From Erythrobacter sp. JK5 (GTDB lineage: Bacteria; Pseudomonadota; Alphaproteobacteria; Sphingomonadales; Sphingomonadaceae), in NCBI RefSeq assembly GCF_018205975.1, contig NZ_CP073577.1:1736001-1800000 (forward strand): a stretch of 64,000 nt of DNA. The letters run 5' to 3'. The notes below the pieces were generated by a model. That model saw only the letters and a program-made list of their open reading frames with translations. It ran no database searches and was not told the origin of the DNA. Positions 7,863 to 16,676 of the stretch are shown in pieces (the stretch's first letter is position 1; each line of letters begins with the position of its first letter). The position numbers were made by a program, and so were the translations under genes.

Positions 7863-8410
7863 GGCCGGATCTCGATCGGGGTGCCGTCGGGCACGATGCT
7901 CCACAGCTCCTCGATCTCGGCGTTGGTCAGCGCGATGCAGCCATCGGTCCAGTCGCCGCGCATCCGGCGATCCGATGGCAGCCCGTTGGGCTGGCCATGG
8001 ATGAAGATGTCGCCGCCCGCCGATCGCCCATATTGCGCGGCGAAGGCGCGGTCGGCGGAGTTGGGATAGTCGATCCGCAGGCTCAGGTGATAGGAGCTGT
8101 TCGGGTTGCGGGTGTGGATCGTGTAGATCCCTTCCGGAGTGCGCTCGTCGCCTTCGAACCGCTTGTGCCCGTAAGGGGCATCGCCGAACTGCAGCCCGTA
8201 ATAGACCTTGATCGGTTGGCCCTGCGCATAGGCGACAAGGATGCGGTCGGACTTGTCGACCAGCAGGTAGTCGGCGACGCGGTAGGTGGGAGCCGGGATC
8301 GCCCGGACCACCGGCGCACGATAGACCACCGGCTCGCGCACCGGCGTGGCCGGTTGCCCGGCGCAGGCGGCGAGGGCGAACAGCGCGATCGGGGCGAGCA
8401 GGCGTCTCAT
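7859..8410 (-). CDS. L,D-transpeptidase (YkuD domain) lipoprotein
   Basis: The 183-residue protein begins with a lipoprotein signal (LAAC, C16). Residues ~45-180 form a YkuD domain with the catalytic module IFIHGQPNG followed by DWTDGCIALTN, where H in IHG and C in DGC are the expected active residues. Family members cross-link peptidoglycan stems 3-3 or attach lipoproteins to the wall. Early strands (YLLVDKSDRILVAY, TPEGIYTIHTRNP) also match. It stands between the sigma pair and purA, with its 3' end overlapping the DUF6768 gene. Confidence 0.9.
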   Translation of the reverse strand: MRRLLAPIALFALAACAGQPATPVREPVVYRAPVVRAIPAPTYRVADYLLVDKSDRILVAYAQGQPIKVYYGLQFGDAPYGHKRFEGDERTPEGIYTIHTRNPNSSYHLSLRIDYPNSADRAFAAQYGRSAGGDIFIHGQPNGLPSDRRMRGDWTDGCIALTNAEIEELWSIVPDGTPIEIRP

Positions 8411-8501
8411 TCCGCGAGAATGTATCGCCTCGCACGCCGCCGGGCAATTCCGCCGCTGCCCCTGTGTCCCATGCGGGGAACCGGCCGTGAAGCAGGCCGC
8501 C

Positions 8502-9791
8502 TCAATCGACGAACGGATCGCGCATCAGGATCGTGTCGTCGCGCTCCGGACTGGTCGAAACAAGCACGACCGGGCATTCGATCAGCTCCTGGATGCGCTG
8601 AATGTACTTGATCGCATTGGCGGGCAGGTCGGCATAGCTGCGCGCACCGGCGGTCGATTCGCTCCAGCCCTCCATCTCCTCGTAGATCGGCTCGACCGAC
8701 TCCTGGTCCCCGGCATGGCTGGGCAGGTAGTCCATGACATTGCCGCGCAGCCGGTACCCGGTGCAGATCTTCACCGTCTCCAGCCCGTCGAGCACGTCGA
8801 TCTTGGTCAGCGCGATACCGGTCACGCCGCTGATCGCGCAGGTCTGGCGTACCAGCACCGCGTCGAACCAGCCGACCCGCCGCTGGCGCCCGGTGACGGT
8901 GCCGAATTCATGGCCGCGCTCGCCCAGCCGCTGGCCAACCTCGTCGTCGAGTTCGGTCGGGAACGGTCCCGAGCCGACGCGGGTGGTGTAGGCCTTGACG
9001 ATCCCGAGCACGAAACCGGTCGAGTTCGGACCCAGCCCGCTCCCGCTCGCCGCGGTGCCGCTGACGGTGTTGGAGCTGGTGACGAAGGGATAGGTGCCGT
9101 GATCGACATCGAGCAGCACGCCCTGCGCGCCTTCGAACAGGATCTTCGCCCCCGCCTTGCGGACCTTCTTCAATCGCTTCCACACCGGCTGGGCAAACCG
9201 CAGCACGAACGGCGCGACGTCGCGCAGCTCGGCCAGCAGCGCCGCACGATCCACCGGCGGCTGGTCGAACCCGGCGCGCAGCGCATCGTGATGCGCGCAC
9301 AGCCGGTCGAGCTGCGGTTCGATATGGTCGAGATGTGCGAGGTCGCACACCCGGATCGCGCGGCGACCGACCTTGTCTTCGTAGGCCGGGCCGATCCCGC
9401 GCCCGGTCGTGCCGATCTTGCCCTTGCCCGCCGCGCCTTCGCGCAGCCCATCGAGATCGCGGTGCAGCGGCAGGATCAGCGGGCAATTGTCGGCGACAGC
9501 AAGGCTATCATCGTTGATGACCACGCCTTGCCCTTCGAGCTTCGCCACCTCGTCGCGCAACGCCCACGGATCGAGCACCACGCCGTTGCCGATCATGCTC
9601 ATCGTTCCCGAGACGATGCCCGAGGGCAGCAGCGAGAGCTTGTAGGTCGTGCCGTCGATCACCAGCGTGTGCCCGGCATTGTGGCCGCCCTGAAACCGGA
9701 CCACGGCATCGGCGCGGCTCGCGAGCCAGTCGACGATCTTGCCCTTGCCCTCATCGCCCCACTGGGCGCCGATCACGGTGACGTTGGCCAT
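8502..9791 (-). CDS. purA: adenylosuccinate synthetase
   Basis: PurA joins IMP and aspartate using GTP, the first committed step to AMP. The 429-residue protein has the N-terminal GTP-binding loop [12 protein letters not shown], then QGGHNAGHT, the IMP-contact segment [13 protein letters not shown], and FEGAQG in the middle. All are family signatures and the length is normal. In many alphaproteobacteria it follows hisZ directly. Here about 2.6 kb with three other genes separate them. Confidence 0.96.
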   Translation of the reverse strand: MANVTVIGAQWGDEGKGKIVDWLASRADAVVRFQGGHNAGHTLVIDGTTYKLSLLPSGIVSGTMSMIGNGVVLDPWALRDEVAKLEGQGVVINDDSLAVADNCPLILPLHRDLDGLREGAAGKGKIGTTGRGIGPAYEDKVGRRAIRVCDLAHLDHIEPQLDRLCAHHDALRAGFDQPPVDRAALLAELRDVAPFVLRFAQPVWKRLKKVRKAGAKILFEGAQGVLLDVDHGTYPFVTSSNTVSGTAASGSGLGPNSTGFVLGIVKAYTTRVGSGPFPTELDDEVGQRLGERGHEFGTVTGRQRRVGWFDAVLVRQTCAISGVTGIALTKIDVLDGLETVKICTGYRLRGNVMDYLPSHAGDQESVEPIYEEMEGWSESTAGARSYADLPANAIKYIQRIQELIECPVVLVSTSPERDDTILMRDPFVD

Positions 9792-9997
9792 TGCTTTCCC
9801 TTGCTGAACCCCATGTCTGGTCGTGCGCAGGCACGCGCAAACCGCGCGGGGTTAGGCGCTGGGGCATGGAAGGGCAAGCGCGTTCGGCGGCTGCCTCACA
9901 GGCTGCACGTTACAATTCGCGACCGCTTTTGCATTGCCCCGCGCGAAGGGTTTGCGCGAGACCTGCGTTGAACGTGGGTAACGATCGGAGCCAGACC

Positions 9998-11050
9998 ATG
10001 AATCGCCTCGCCACAGCCCTCGTCGCGGGCCTCGCCACCATGCTGATCGCCGCGCCGATCCTTGCGCAGCGGTCCGATCGCCCCTCGCGCGAATGCGTGC
10101 GCGAAATCGTGCAGCTCTGCGGACGCGACCGCTCGAAGATCCGGTCCTGCCTGCAGGAGAAAGCGAGCCAGCTGTCGGAAGGTTGCGCAGCGGAAGTGCG
10201 CGAGCGCGCCCAGCAGCGCGGACAACGGGGACGAAGAAGCCGCGACGGGGCAGCTGGGGGACAATTCCAATCCTCGGCCAAGATCGATCGCACGATCTTC
10301 TACGGTCAGCACCAGCGCCAGCAGATCGACGTCTACGAACCCGACGATGCGGTGGACGAACTGCCAATGATCATCTTCATCCACGGCGGCGGCTGGTCGT
10401 TCGGCAATCACAAGACCACGGTCCAGAACAAGCCCAATCACTTCAATGGCAATGGCTACTATTTCGCCTCGACCGGTTACCGCCTCCTGCCCGACGCGCC
10501 CGTGGAGCAGCAAGCACAGGATATCGGCGCGGCGATCCGGGCACTGCGCGGGCAGGCATCGGCAATCGGCTTCGATCCCGACCGGATCGTGCTGATGGGC
10601 CACAGCGCGGGCGCGCATCTGGCAGCGCTGGTTGCGACCGATCCGCAATATGCGGGTGATGCGTTCGCAGCGATCAAGGGCGTCGTGTTGCTCGACGGCG
10701 CTGGCTACGATGTCACCGCCATTATGGCCGATCCCGCCCCGCAGGCGGCGCAGATCTATCGAACGGCATTCGGCAACGATCCGGCGCGTCAGGCAGCGCT
10801 GTCCCCGGTGACACACGTCGGCGGTCGCGATGCGCCCAACTGGCTGGCGCTCTATGTGGAAGAGCGAGACCGCGCGAAAGTTCAGGCGGAGATGCTGGTC
10901 GCCGGATTGCAGGCCGCAGGGGCGAATGCCGAGGCTGTGGCAATCGCGGGCACCGATCATGGGCGCATGAACCGCGAACTCGGCACCGAGGACGGCGCGG
11001 AACAAACGTCGGCCGTGGGTCGTTTTCTCGCTTCGACGTTCGACGGTTAG
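9998..11050 (+). CDS. secreted alpha/beta hydrolase with N-terminal Cys-rich repeat
   Basis: The start at 9998 is chosen because it opens a signal peptide (MNRLATALVAGLATMLIAAP, cleavage near AQ24), preceded by GGAG. Residues ~31-66 hold four cysteines (C33, C41, C51, C63) spaced like a bacterial Cys-rich (GLG1/FGFR-type) repeat with the phrase CLQEKASQLSEGC. Residues ~98-350 are an alpha/beta hydrolase with oxyanion motif HGGGW (129-133) and nucleophile elbow GHSAG (S203), and a late GTDHGRMN supplying the histidine. This is the acetyl-esterase/lipase type. The substrate is unknown. It is divergent from purA. Confidence 0.85.
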   Translation: MNRLATALVAGLATMLIAAPILAQRSDRPSRECVREIVQLCGRDRSKIRSCLQEKASQLSEGCAAEVRERAQQRGQRGRRSRDGAAGGQFQSSAKIDRTIFYGQHQRQQIDVYEPDDAVDELPMIIFIHGGGWSFGNHKTTVQNKPNHFNGNGYYFASTGYRLLPDAPVEQQAQDIGAAIRALRGQASAIGFDPDRIVLMGHSAGAHLAALVATDPQYAGDAFAAIKGVVLLDGAGYDVTAIMADPAPQAAQIYRTAFGNDPARQAALSPVTHVGGRDAPNWLALYVEERDRAKVQAEMLVAGLQAAGANAEAVAIAGTDHGRMNRELGTEDGAEQTSAVGRFLASTFDG

Positions 11051-11071
11051 GTCGATCGCGCGACCGCGAAG

Positions 11072-11605
11072 TCAGAACTCCGCGTCGCCGGGCCAGACGA
11101 GGCCTTGCCTTACCGACCACACATCGTCGTCCTGCGCCAGCCAGAGCGTCAACCGGCAATCGCCATCGACCCAGGTTTCCTCGCGGATCGTTCGGCCTGC
11201 GTCCTTCTCCTGCGAGAAGACGTTGAGCAGGCCAATGCGAAACTCCGTCGCGCCTTCGCCCAGAAGGAATTGCTCGGTCGAGGACGGCTCTCCAAGCATA
11301 TCGTGCGCCTCCTGCTGCGACTTGCCGTTATAGTCGGCGGTTTGAGCCAGGGTGTCGCACCCGTTCGATTTCCACTGCGCCATGGAATACTCCTCGCTTC
11401 CCAGGCCGGACCCTGCCGACGCGCTTGATTTGTCCGAAGGTGTTCCGCTTGTACCCGACGTCTCTGCGATCGCATCGTCAGACTTGTTCGGCAGATTGGC
11501 GAGCGAAGCATTTCCGTCGCATCCCCACGTCATCACCAGCACGCCTGCTAAGACGAAGGCGAACGAACGTCTTGGTCCTGTTGCGATTTGTGGCGGAGCG
11601 ATCAT
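11072..11605 (-). CDS. hypothetical lipoprotein-like protein coupled to a metzincin
   Basis: I do not recognise this 177-residue protein. It has a hydrophobic N-terminal segment ending in a cysteine (VLVMTWGC, C29), not a textbook lipobox, then a Ser/Gly/Asp-rich linker to ~70, and a globular part with three further cysteines (C83 and two near the C-terminus) and many Trp. The segment YNGKSQQEAHDMLGEPSS with a later CRLTLWL recalls small outer-membrane lipoproteins of the SmpA/OmlA type, but this is only a resemblance. Its start overlaps the stop of the metalloprotease gene (ATGA), so the two form an operon. Confidence 0.55.
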   Translation of the reverse strand: MIAPPQIATGPRRSFAFVLAGVLVMTWGCDGNASLANLPNKSDDAIAETSGTSGTPSDKSSASAGSGLGSEEYSMAQWKSNGCDTLAQTADYNGKSQQEAHDMLGEPSSTEQFLLGEGATEFRIGLLNVFSQEKDAGRTIREETWVDGDCRLTLWLAQDDDVWSVRQGLVWPGDAEF

Positions 11606-12240
11606 CGGATCACCGCCACCTGAAAGGTCGTGTTTGGGATCATCGTGTTCAGTTCCCCGATTATCGTATCGAAATGCCGGGTGCGCAACTCGCTTCCCTG
11701 ATTCATCATGCTTCTGAAGTCGCTGTTGTGAGGCGAGGATGCGGGATACTCGTCACCGCGCCCCAGAACCGCCGTATTGCCTGCCGAATGCCCGAATTCA
11801 TGAGCGACCGGATATTGCCGGTTGGTCGGTCGGCTGGTCGAAACCGTGCGCGGATTGATGTCGTTCGTATCGAGCGAGATCGTTCGCGCATTCCAGCGCA
11901 CCGAGCTCGTTACCTGTGCACTGGGAGCAATCTTCTGCACGGTAACTGTCCAGTGCTGGTTGCTGGTCACCCAGCGGATGTCCCAGTTGACGACGTAGTT
12001 ACCGGGCGTCCTTGCCACCTGCGACGTACCGCGCGCCCTCAGGAATGCCCGGCCACTCCAGTATTGCCAAACGAGGCGATCGGCGGCGTTGTGAAAATCC
12101 CGCCGTTCGGTTGCGGTCCATGCAGTCTGGCCGGGAGCGACAATCCAGTTGTAGAGCCAGCGTTGCTGGAGAAAGATGACCCGGTTCGTGGTGTCGATGT
12201 CGATCTCGCACCATGCGATGTCCCGCGTCACATGCCCCAT
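11602..12240 (-). CDS. predicted zinc metalloprotease (metzincin-like)
   Basis: The 212-residue protein carries VAHEFGHSAGN (HEFGH at residues 147-151) followed by DEY (163-165) and a Met-turn-like SMMNQGSELRTRHF (~177-190). Together these form a short metzincin-type zinc site. The N-terminal 130 residues are Trp-rich and strand-like, with no signal peptide visible. The gene is visibly less GC-rich than its neighbours. With the downstream lipoprotein gene it forms a two-gene unit in the gap between purA and hisZ. Substrate and localisation are unknown; a toxin or effector role is possible but unproven. Confidence 0.65.
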   Translation of the reverse strand: MGHVTRDIAWCEIDIDTTNRVIFLQQRWLYNWIVAPGQTAWTATERRDFHNAADRLVWQYWSGRAFLRARGTSQVARTPGNYVVNWDIRWVTSNQHWTVTVQKIAPSAQVTSSVRWNARTISLDTNDINPRTVSTSRPTNRQYPVAHEFGHSAGNTAVLGRGDEYPASSPHNSDFRSMMNQGSELRTRHFDTIIGELNTMIPNTTFQVAVIR

Positions 12241-12395
12241 TCACACCTCCGCCAGGAATTCGCTGCCCAATTCACACCAGTTGGATGCCTAGCAGGTCCT
12301 TGTTCCAATGAACACAGGGTATTGAACGTATTCGGAAGCGCTTGGAAAGTATTCGCAGGCTCTTCGCGCTGACCGGACAAATGCAGCAAGCCGGA

Positions 12396-13502
12396 CTACA
12401 GGGGCGATAGATCGTTTCCGCGCAGGGCGTGCGTGCATCCGAGCGCATGCGGATCGTCGTCTTCGGCAAGCTGCGCCACGGTTCGCATCCCCTGCCCGCG
12501 CAGTTCCGCCGCAGCGACGGGATCATGCCCATAGGGCAGGAACACAGTCTGCACCGCTTCGGGCTCCGGTGCCACTTCGGCCAGCCGGTCGACGTACAGC
12601 GTGAAGCCGGTCGCGGCCTCGCCGGTGCCGCCTATTCGGTACGTGCCTCCGCGCCCCGCCGCGCCGCGCACTCCCTCGGCATAGAGCGTGAACCCGAACC
12701 AGCTCTGGTATTCGAAACCATAGCGTTCGGTCGGGTCGAGCGTCATCCGCGCCGCGTCGCCAACGCCCGCCGCGACCGCCTCGAGCCCGTCGAGCCGGGT
12801 CGCGAGCGCGCCGCCCGCATCGAGTTCGCGCAGCTTCGCCATCGCTTCGGCAAACGGGCCGGTAGCGTAGAGCAGCGGCAGGTACGCCGAGCCGCCGACC
12901 GCTTTCAGCCCGCCCGCATCCTTGGTGTCGAGTTCGCGGCGGATCTCTTCGATCGTATCGGCATCGAGCGACCGGTCCTGCGCCGCGATCGTGTCGACGA
13001 GGTCGGGCAAAGTGAAATCGACCGAAATCCCCGCCAGACCCGCCGCCTGCAGCGCTTCGATCGCAACCATTACGACCTCGCTCGCCGCCGCGACCGTGTC
13101 GGATCCGATCAGCTCACCCCCCAGTTGCAACCGCTCGCGCGCAGGATCGAGCTGGCTCGCCTTGATGACGACCGTGTCGCCGCAATAGGCCAGCCGCAAC
13201 GGGCGCGCCGCGTCCTTCATGCTGGTCGTTGCGATCCGGCCGATCTGCGGGGTGATGTCGCTGCGCAGCGCCAGCGTGCGCAGGCTCGCCGGGTCGACGA
13301 AGCGGAACATCTGGTTGGTATGGATGCCCTCCATCCGGCTCGCGAGCGATCGCTCGAATTCGAGCAGCGGCGGACGCACGCGGTCGTAACCATGCGCGCC
13401 CAGCATATCGAGGCAGGCCCGCATGGCCGCGGTGATCCGCGCTGCCGCGCGCGGCAGAGCGTCTTCGAGTCCTTCGGGCAGGAGATCGGTGGGTTGGGTC
13501 AT
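12396..13502 (-). CDS. hisZ: ATP phosphoribosyltransferase regulatory subunit
   Basis: HisZ is a class II aminoacyl-tRNA-synthetase paralogue that activates short-form HisG in histidine synthesis. The 368-residue protein shows motif 2-like RMEGIHTNQMFRFVDP and TLALRSDITPQIGRIA, the LRLAYCGDTVV strand, and LQLGGELIGSD. The ATG at 13502 gives MTQPTDLLPEGLEDALP, a typical beginning; the longer reading enters a repeat. It lies downstream of serC-serA on the same strand. No hisG is in the window. Confidence 0.9.
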   Translation of the reverse strand: MTQPTDLLPEGLEDALPRAAARITAAMRACLDMLGAHGYDRVRPPLLEFERSLASRMEGIHTNQMFRFVDPASLRTLALRSDITPQIGRIATTSMKDAARPLRLAYCGDTVVIKASQLDPARERLQLGGELIGSDTVAAASEVVMVAIEALQAAGLAGISVDFTLPDLVDTIAAQDRSLDADTIEEIRRELDTKDAGGLKAVGGSAYLPLLYATGPFAEAMAKLRELDAGGALATRLDGLEAVAAGVGDAARMTLDPTERYGFEYQSWFGFTLYAEGVRGAAGRGGTYRIGGTGEAATGFTLYVDRLAEVAPEPEAVQTVFLPYGHDPVAAAELRGQGMRTVAQLAEDDDPHALGCTHALRGNDLSPL

Positions 13503-13539
13503 TGCCAGCGCGCTTAGCGCCCTATGTCTGCCGGGGAAA

Positions 13540-13616
13540 GCCCACCCCGCTGCGACCAGCCAGCAAGCTGGCAAATCTCGCTCCCCTCCCGCAAGCGTGA
13601 GGGGTTGGGGGTGGGC
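13540..13616. repeat. nested palindromic element between serA and hisZ
   Basis: Outer arms GCCCACCCC (13540-13548) and GGGGTGGGC (13608-13616) enclose a perfect hairpin GCCAGC-AA-GCTGGC (13559-13572) and a second hairpin CCCCTCCCGC...GCGTGAGGGG (about 13584-13604). Elements with CCCTCCCGC-type hairpins are common intergenic repeats in sphingomonads. It sits inside the ser/his spacer and may alter mRNA stability there. Confidence 0.65.
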
Positions 13617-13625
13617 AATCCGGCG

Positions 13626-15209
13626 TCAGAACCCCAGCGCCATCGCCACCTTGACGCCTTCGACCTGTTCGACCTCGGCGATGGTTTCGGGCGTCAGCGC
13701 TTCGTCGAGGCTCAGCAGCAACACCGCCTCCCCGCCCGCGTCGCGGCGACCGAGGTTGAAGGTACCGATATTGATCCCGTGATCGCCCAGCAGCGTCCCG
13801 ATCCGGCCGATGAAGCCCGGCTTGTCGTCGTTGACGACGTAGAGCATGTCGCCAGCCAGATCGGCCTCGATCCCGATGCCGAAAATCTCGACCAGTCGCG
13901 GGGCATGGTTGCCGAACAGCGTTCCGGCGACCGAACGCGGCCCTTGCGCGGTTTCCACGGTAACCCGGATCAGCGTGTTGAATGCGCCTTCGCGATCGTG
14001 GCGGATTTCGCTGACATCCAGCCCGCGTTCCTTCGCGAGATAGGGCGCGTTGACCATGTTCACGCTGTCGGAATAGCGCCGCATCAGCCCGGCGAGCACC
14101 GCCCCGGTGATCGGCTTGCCGTTGAGTTCGGCCGCCGCGCCTTCGCGCTCGATGCTGATCTTGGTCAAGTTGCCGTGCGCCAACTGGCCCACGAGACTGC
14201 CGAGCTTTTCGGCGAGCGCCATGTAGGGCTTGAGCTTGGGCGCTTCCTCGGCGCTGAGGCTTGGCATGTTGAGCGCGTTGGTGACCCCGCCGTTGACGAG
14301 GTAATCCGCCATCTGTTCGGCGACCTGCAGCGCGACATTGACCTGCGCTTCCGTGGTCGATGCGCCAAGGTGCGGTGTGCAGATGAAGTTGGGCGCGCCG
14401 AACAGCGGGTTGGCCTTGGCCGGTTCCTCGGCAAACACATCGAGCGCCGCGCCGGCGACCTGCCCGCTTTCGAGGCAATCCTTCAGCGCCGCCTCGTCGA
14501 TCAGGCCGCCTCGGGCGCAATTGACGATGCGGATGCCGGGTTTCGCGTGTTCGAGCCGCTCGCGGCTGAGGATGTTGCGCGTATCGTCGGTCAGCGGGGT
14601 GTGCAGGCTGACGAAATCGGCGCGCGACAGCAGCGTATCGAGATCGACCTTCTCGATGCCGAGCTCGATCGCGCGGTCCTCGGTCAGGAACGGGTCGTAG
14701 GCGATGACCTTCATCTTGAGGCCCAGCGCGCGACTGGCGACGATCGAACCGATATTGCCCGCGCCGATCAGGCCCAGCGTCTTGCCGGTCACTTCGATGC
14801 CCATGAACGCGCTCTTGGGCCATTCGCCCGCCTGCGTCCGGGCGTTCGCCTCGGGCACCTGCCGGGCCAGCGCCATGATCATCGCGATCGCGTGTTCAGC
14901 GGTCGTGATCGAGTTGCCGAACGGGGTGTTCATCACCACCACACCCTTGCTGCTGGCATAGGGAATATCGACGTTGTCCACGCCGATCCCGGCGCGGCCG
15001 ATCACCTTGAGATTGGTCGCCGCGTCGAGGATGTCGGGCGTCACCGTGGTCGAGCTGCGGATCGCAAGGCCTTCGTACTCGCCGATCACGGCCTTGAGCT
15101 CGTCGGGCGTCATGCCCGGCTTCACATCGACGTCGCAGCCGCGTTCTTCGAAGATACGCGCGGCGTTCTCGTCCATCTTGTCGGAGATGAGCACTTTGGG
15201 TTTGGTCAT
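13626..15209 (-). CDS. serA: D-3-phosphoglycerate dehydrogenase
   Basis: SerA oxidises 3-phosphoglycerate to 3-phosphohydroxypyruvate, the first step of serine synthesis. The 527-residue protein is the long form. It has an N-terminal substrate domain, the NAD Rossmann loop GLIGAGNIGS (~150), catalytic segments NCARGGLIDE and HLGASTTEAQ, an intervening domain, and a C-terminal ACT domain (~455-527, DDKPGFIGRIGTLLGDHGIN) expected to bind serine for feedback control. The start at 15209 (MTKPKVLISDKMDENA) is the family-like one. It is downstream of serC with a hairpin-rich 100-bp spacer. Confidence 0.96.
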   Translation of the reverse strand: MTKPKVLISDKMDENAARIFEERGCDVDVKPGMTPDELKAVIGEYEGLAIRSSTTVTPDILDAATNLKVIGRAGIGVDNVDIPYASSKGVVVMNTPFGNSITTAEHAIAMIMALARQVPEANARTQAGEWPKSAFMGIEVTGKTLGLIGAGNIGSIVASRALGLKMKVIAYDPFLTEDRAIELGIEKVDLDTLLSRADFVSLHTPLTDDTRNILSRERLEHAKPGIRIVNCARGGLIDEAALKDCLESGQVAGAALDVFAEEPAKANPLFGAPNFICTPHLGASTTEAQVNVALQVAEQMADYLVNGGVTNALNMPSLSAEEAPKLKPYMALAEKLGSLVGQLAHGNLTKISIEREGAAAELNGKPITGAVLAGLMRRYSDSVNMVNAPYLAKERGLDVSEIRHDREGAFNTLIRVTVETAQGPRSVAGTLFGNHAPRLVEIFGIGIEADLAGDMLYVVNDDKPGFIGRIGTLLGDHGINIGTFNLGRRDAGGEAVLLLSLDEALTPETIAEVEQVEGVKVAMALGF

Positions 15210-15227
15210 TGTTCGTGTCCTTTGCGA

Positions 15228-15295
15228 GCTCCTGCGCACGCAGGAGCCCAGAAACGGGAAAGGGAAAGCGGGCTTGGGCTCCTGCTTTCGCAGGA
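15228..15295. repeat. double-hairpin REP-like element between serC and serA
   Basis: GCTCCTGCG/CGCAGGAGC forms a perfect 9-bp stem with 2 bases between (15228-15247), and TCCTGC-TTTC-GCAGGA forms a second hairpin (15280-15295). The two hairpins share the CTCCTGC core, as in REP doublets. It occupies most of the serC-serA spacer. Confidence 0.65.
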
Positions 15296-15311
15296 ACTCA
15301 CGGGCTGGAAA

Positions 15312-16490
15312 TCAGCCGTTCTTGAGCGATTCGAACGCCCACTCGATCCACGGCAGCAGGCGTTGGATATCCTCCGCCTCGACCGTGCTGCCGCACCAGA
15401 TGCGCAAGCTCGGCGGGGCGTCGCGATAGCCGTTGAAGTCGTAGCCGACCGCGCGCTCCTCGAGCATTTTCGCGATCTGCTTTGGCACGCCGGCCTGGTC
15501 CTCGGGGGAAAGGCTTTCGTACCAGTCGCCCTTGAACTTCATGCACACGCCGGTGTTGGTGCGCTTGGCCGGATCGGGGACCATGTTTTCGAGCCACGGG
15601 GTGGCTTCGATCCAGTCCTTGACGATCTTGGCGTTGGCATCGGCGCGTTCGAACAGCGCCTTGCGCCCGCCGATCGACTTCGCCCATTCGAGCGCGGCGA
15701 TGTAATCCTCGGTCGCGAGCATCGATGGGGTGTTGATGGTCTCGCCCACGAAGATGCCCCGGTTGATCGTGTCGCCCTTCTTCAGCCGGAACAGCTTGGG
15801 CAGCGGCCAGGCCGGGTCGTAGCTTTCGATCCGCTCGACCGCCTTGGGCGACAGGATCAGCATGCCGTGCTGCGCCTCGCCGCCCATCACCTTCTGCCAG
15901 CTGTAGGTTGTGGCATCGAGCTTGGGCCAGTCCATTTCCTGCGCGAATACAGCGCTGGTCGCGTCGTTGAGCACCACGCCCTCGCGACCCGGCTCGAGCC
16001 AGTCGGTGTCCGGGATCATCGCGCCCGAAGTGGTGCCATTCCATGTGAACACCACATCGTTGCGCTGCGGAATGGTCGAAAGGTCGGGGATTTCGCCATA
16101 GTCGGCGGTGAGCGTCTGCAGGTTGGGTAGCTTGAGCTGCTTGACCGCATCCTGGATCCAGACATTGCCGAAGCTTTCCCACGCGGCGACCGTCGCCGGG
16201 CGCGCGGGATCGAGCATCGTCCACATCGCCGCCTCGATCGCGCCGGTATCCGATCCCGGCATGATGCCCACGAGGTAATCCTCGGGCACGCCGAGTAGCT
16301 CGCGCGACAGGTCGATCGCGTATTTCAGGCGCGCCTTCCCCGTCGCCGAGCGATGCGACCGCCCGAGTGCGGAAGTCTTCAGCTTGTCGAGAGACCAGCC
16401 CGGATATTTTACCGTGGGACCGGAAGAAAATTGAGGCCGCTCAGGCTTGAGCGGGGGCTCGTGCAGGAGCCCGCGGATATGGTCAGTCAT
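15312..16490 (-). CDS. serC: phosphoserine aminotransferase
   Basis: SerC transaminates 3-phosphohydroxypyruvate to phosphoserine with PLP. The 392-residue protein has the alphaproteobacterial form: KPERPQFSSGPTVKYPGW near the N-terminus, LGRSHRSATGKARL, GIMPGSDTGAIEAAMW, the NGTTSGAM loop, and the PLP lysine in YSWQKVMGGEAQHGML. The ATG at 16490 has a strong Shine-Dalgarno (GGAGAG) and starts MTDHIRGLLHEPP. It is first in the serC-serA-hisZ run. Confidence 0.95.
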   Translation of the reverse strand: MTDHIRGLLHEPPLKPERPQFSSGPTVKYPGWSLDKLKTSALGRSHRSATGKARLKYAIDLSRELLGVPEDYLVGIMPGSDTGAIEAAMWTMLDPARPATVAAWESFGNVWIQDAVKQLKLPNLQTLTADYGEIPDLSTIPQRNDVVFTWNGTTSGAMIPDTDWLEPGREGVVLNDATSAVFAQEMDWPKLDATTYSWQKVMGGEAQHGMLILSPKAVERIESYDPAWPLPKLFRLKKGDTINRGIFVGETINTPSMLATEDYIAALEWAKSIGGRKALFERADANAKIVKDWIEATPWLENMVPDPAKRTNTGVCMKFKGDWYESLSPEDQAGVPKQIAKMLEERAVGYDFNGYRDAPPSLRIWCGSTVEAEDIQRLLPWIEWAFESLKNG

Positions 16491-16540
16491 GTATTCTCTC
16501 CTTGCAGAGAGCACGCGCGGCGTTGGGACCGCGTGGCCCG
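16491..16540 (-). promoter_or_regulatory. structured 5' leader of serC with sequestered ribosome binding site
   Basis: On the minus strand CTCTC-TGCAAG-GAGAG (16511 to 16496) forms a hairpin whose 3' arm is the serC Shine-Dalgarno. Just upstream, CACGCGG and CCGCGCGTG form another stem. A serC RNA motif has been described upstream of serC in alphaproteobacteria. This leader is a candidate for it, but I matched position and layout, not its consensus. Confidence 0.4.
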
Positions 16541-16676
16541 TCGGCGGCACTAAGGTTGCGCACGGCAGAGTCAATCTGAAATTGCAGGCCTGCGACAGAT
16601 TGGCTGCGGGCAAGGATGAATTCCCGACCCTTCCGCTCTCGCATTCAATGCGCGACTGCCCTAAACGTGCCGCGAA

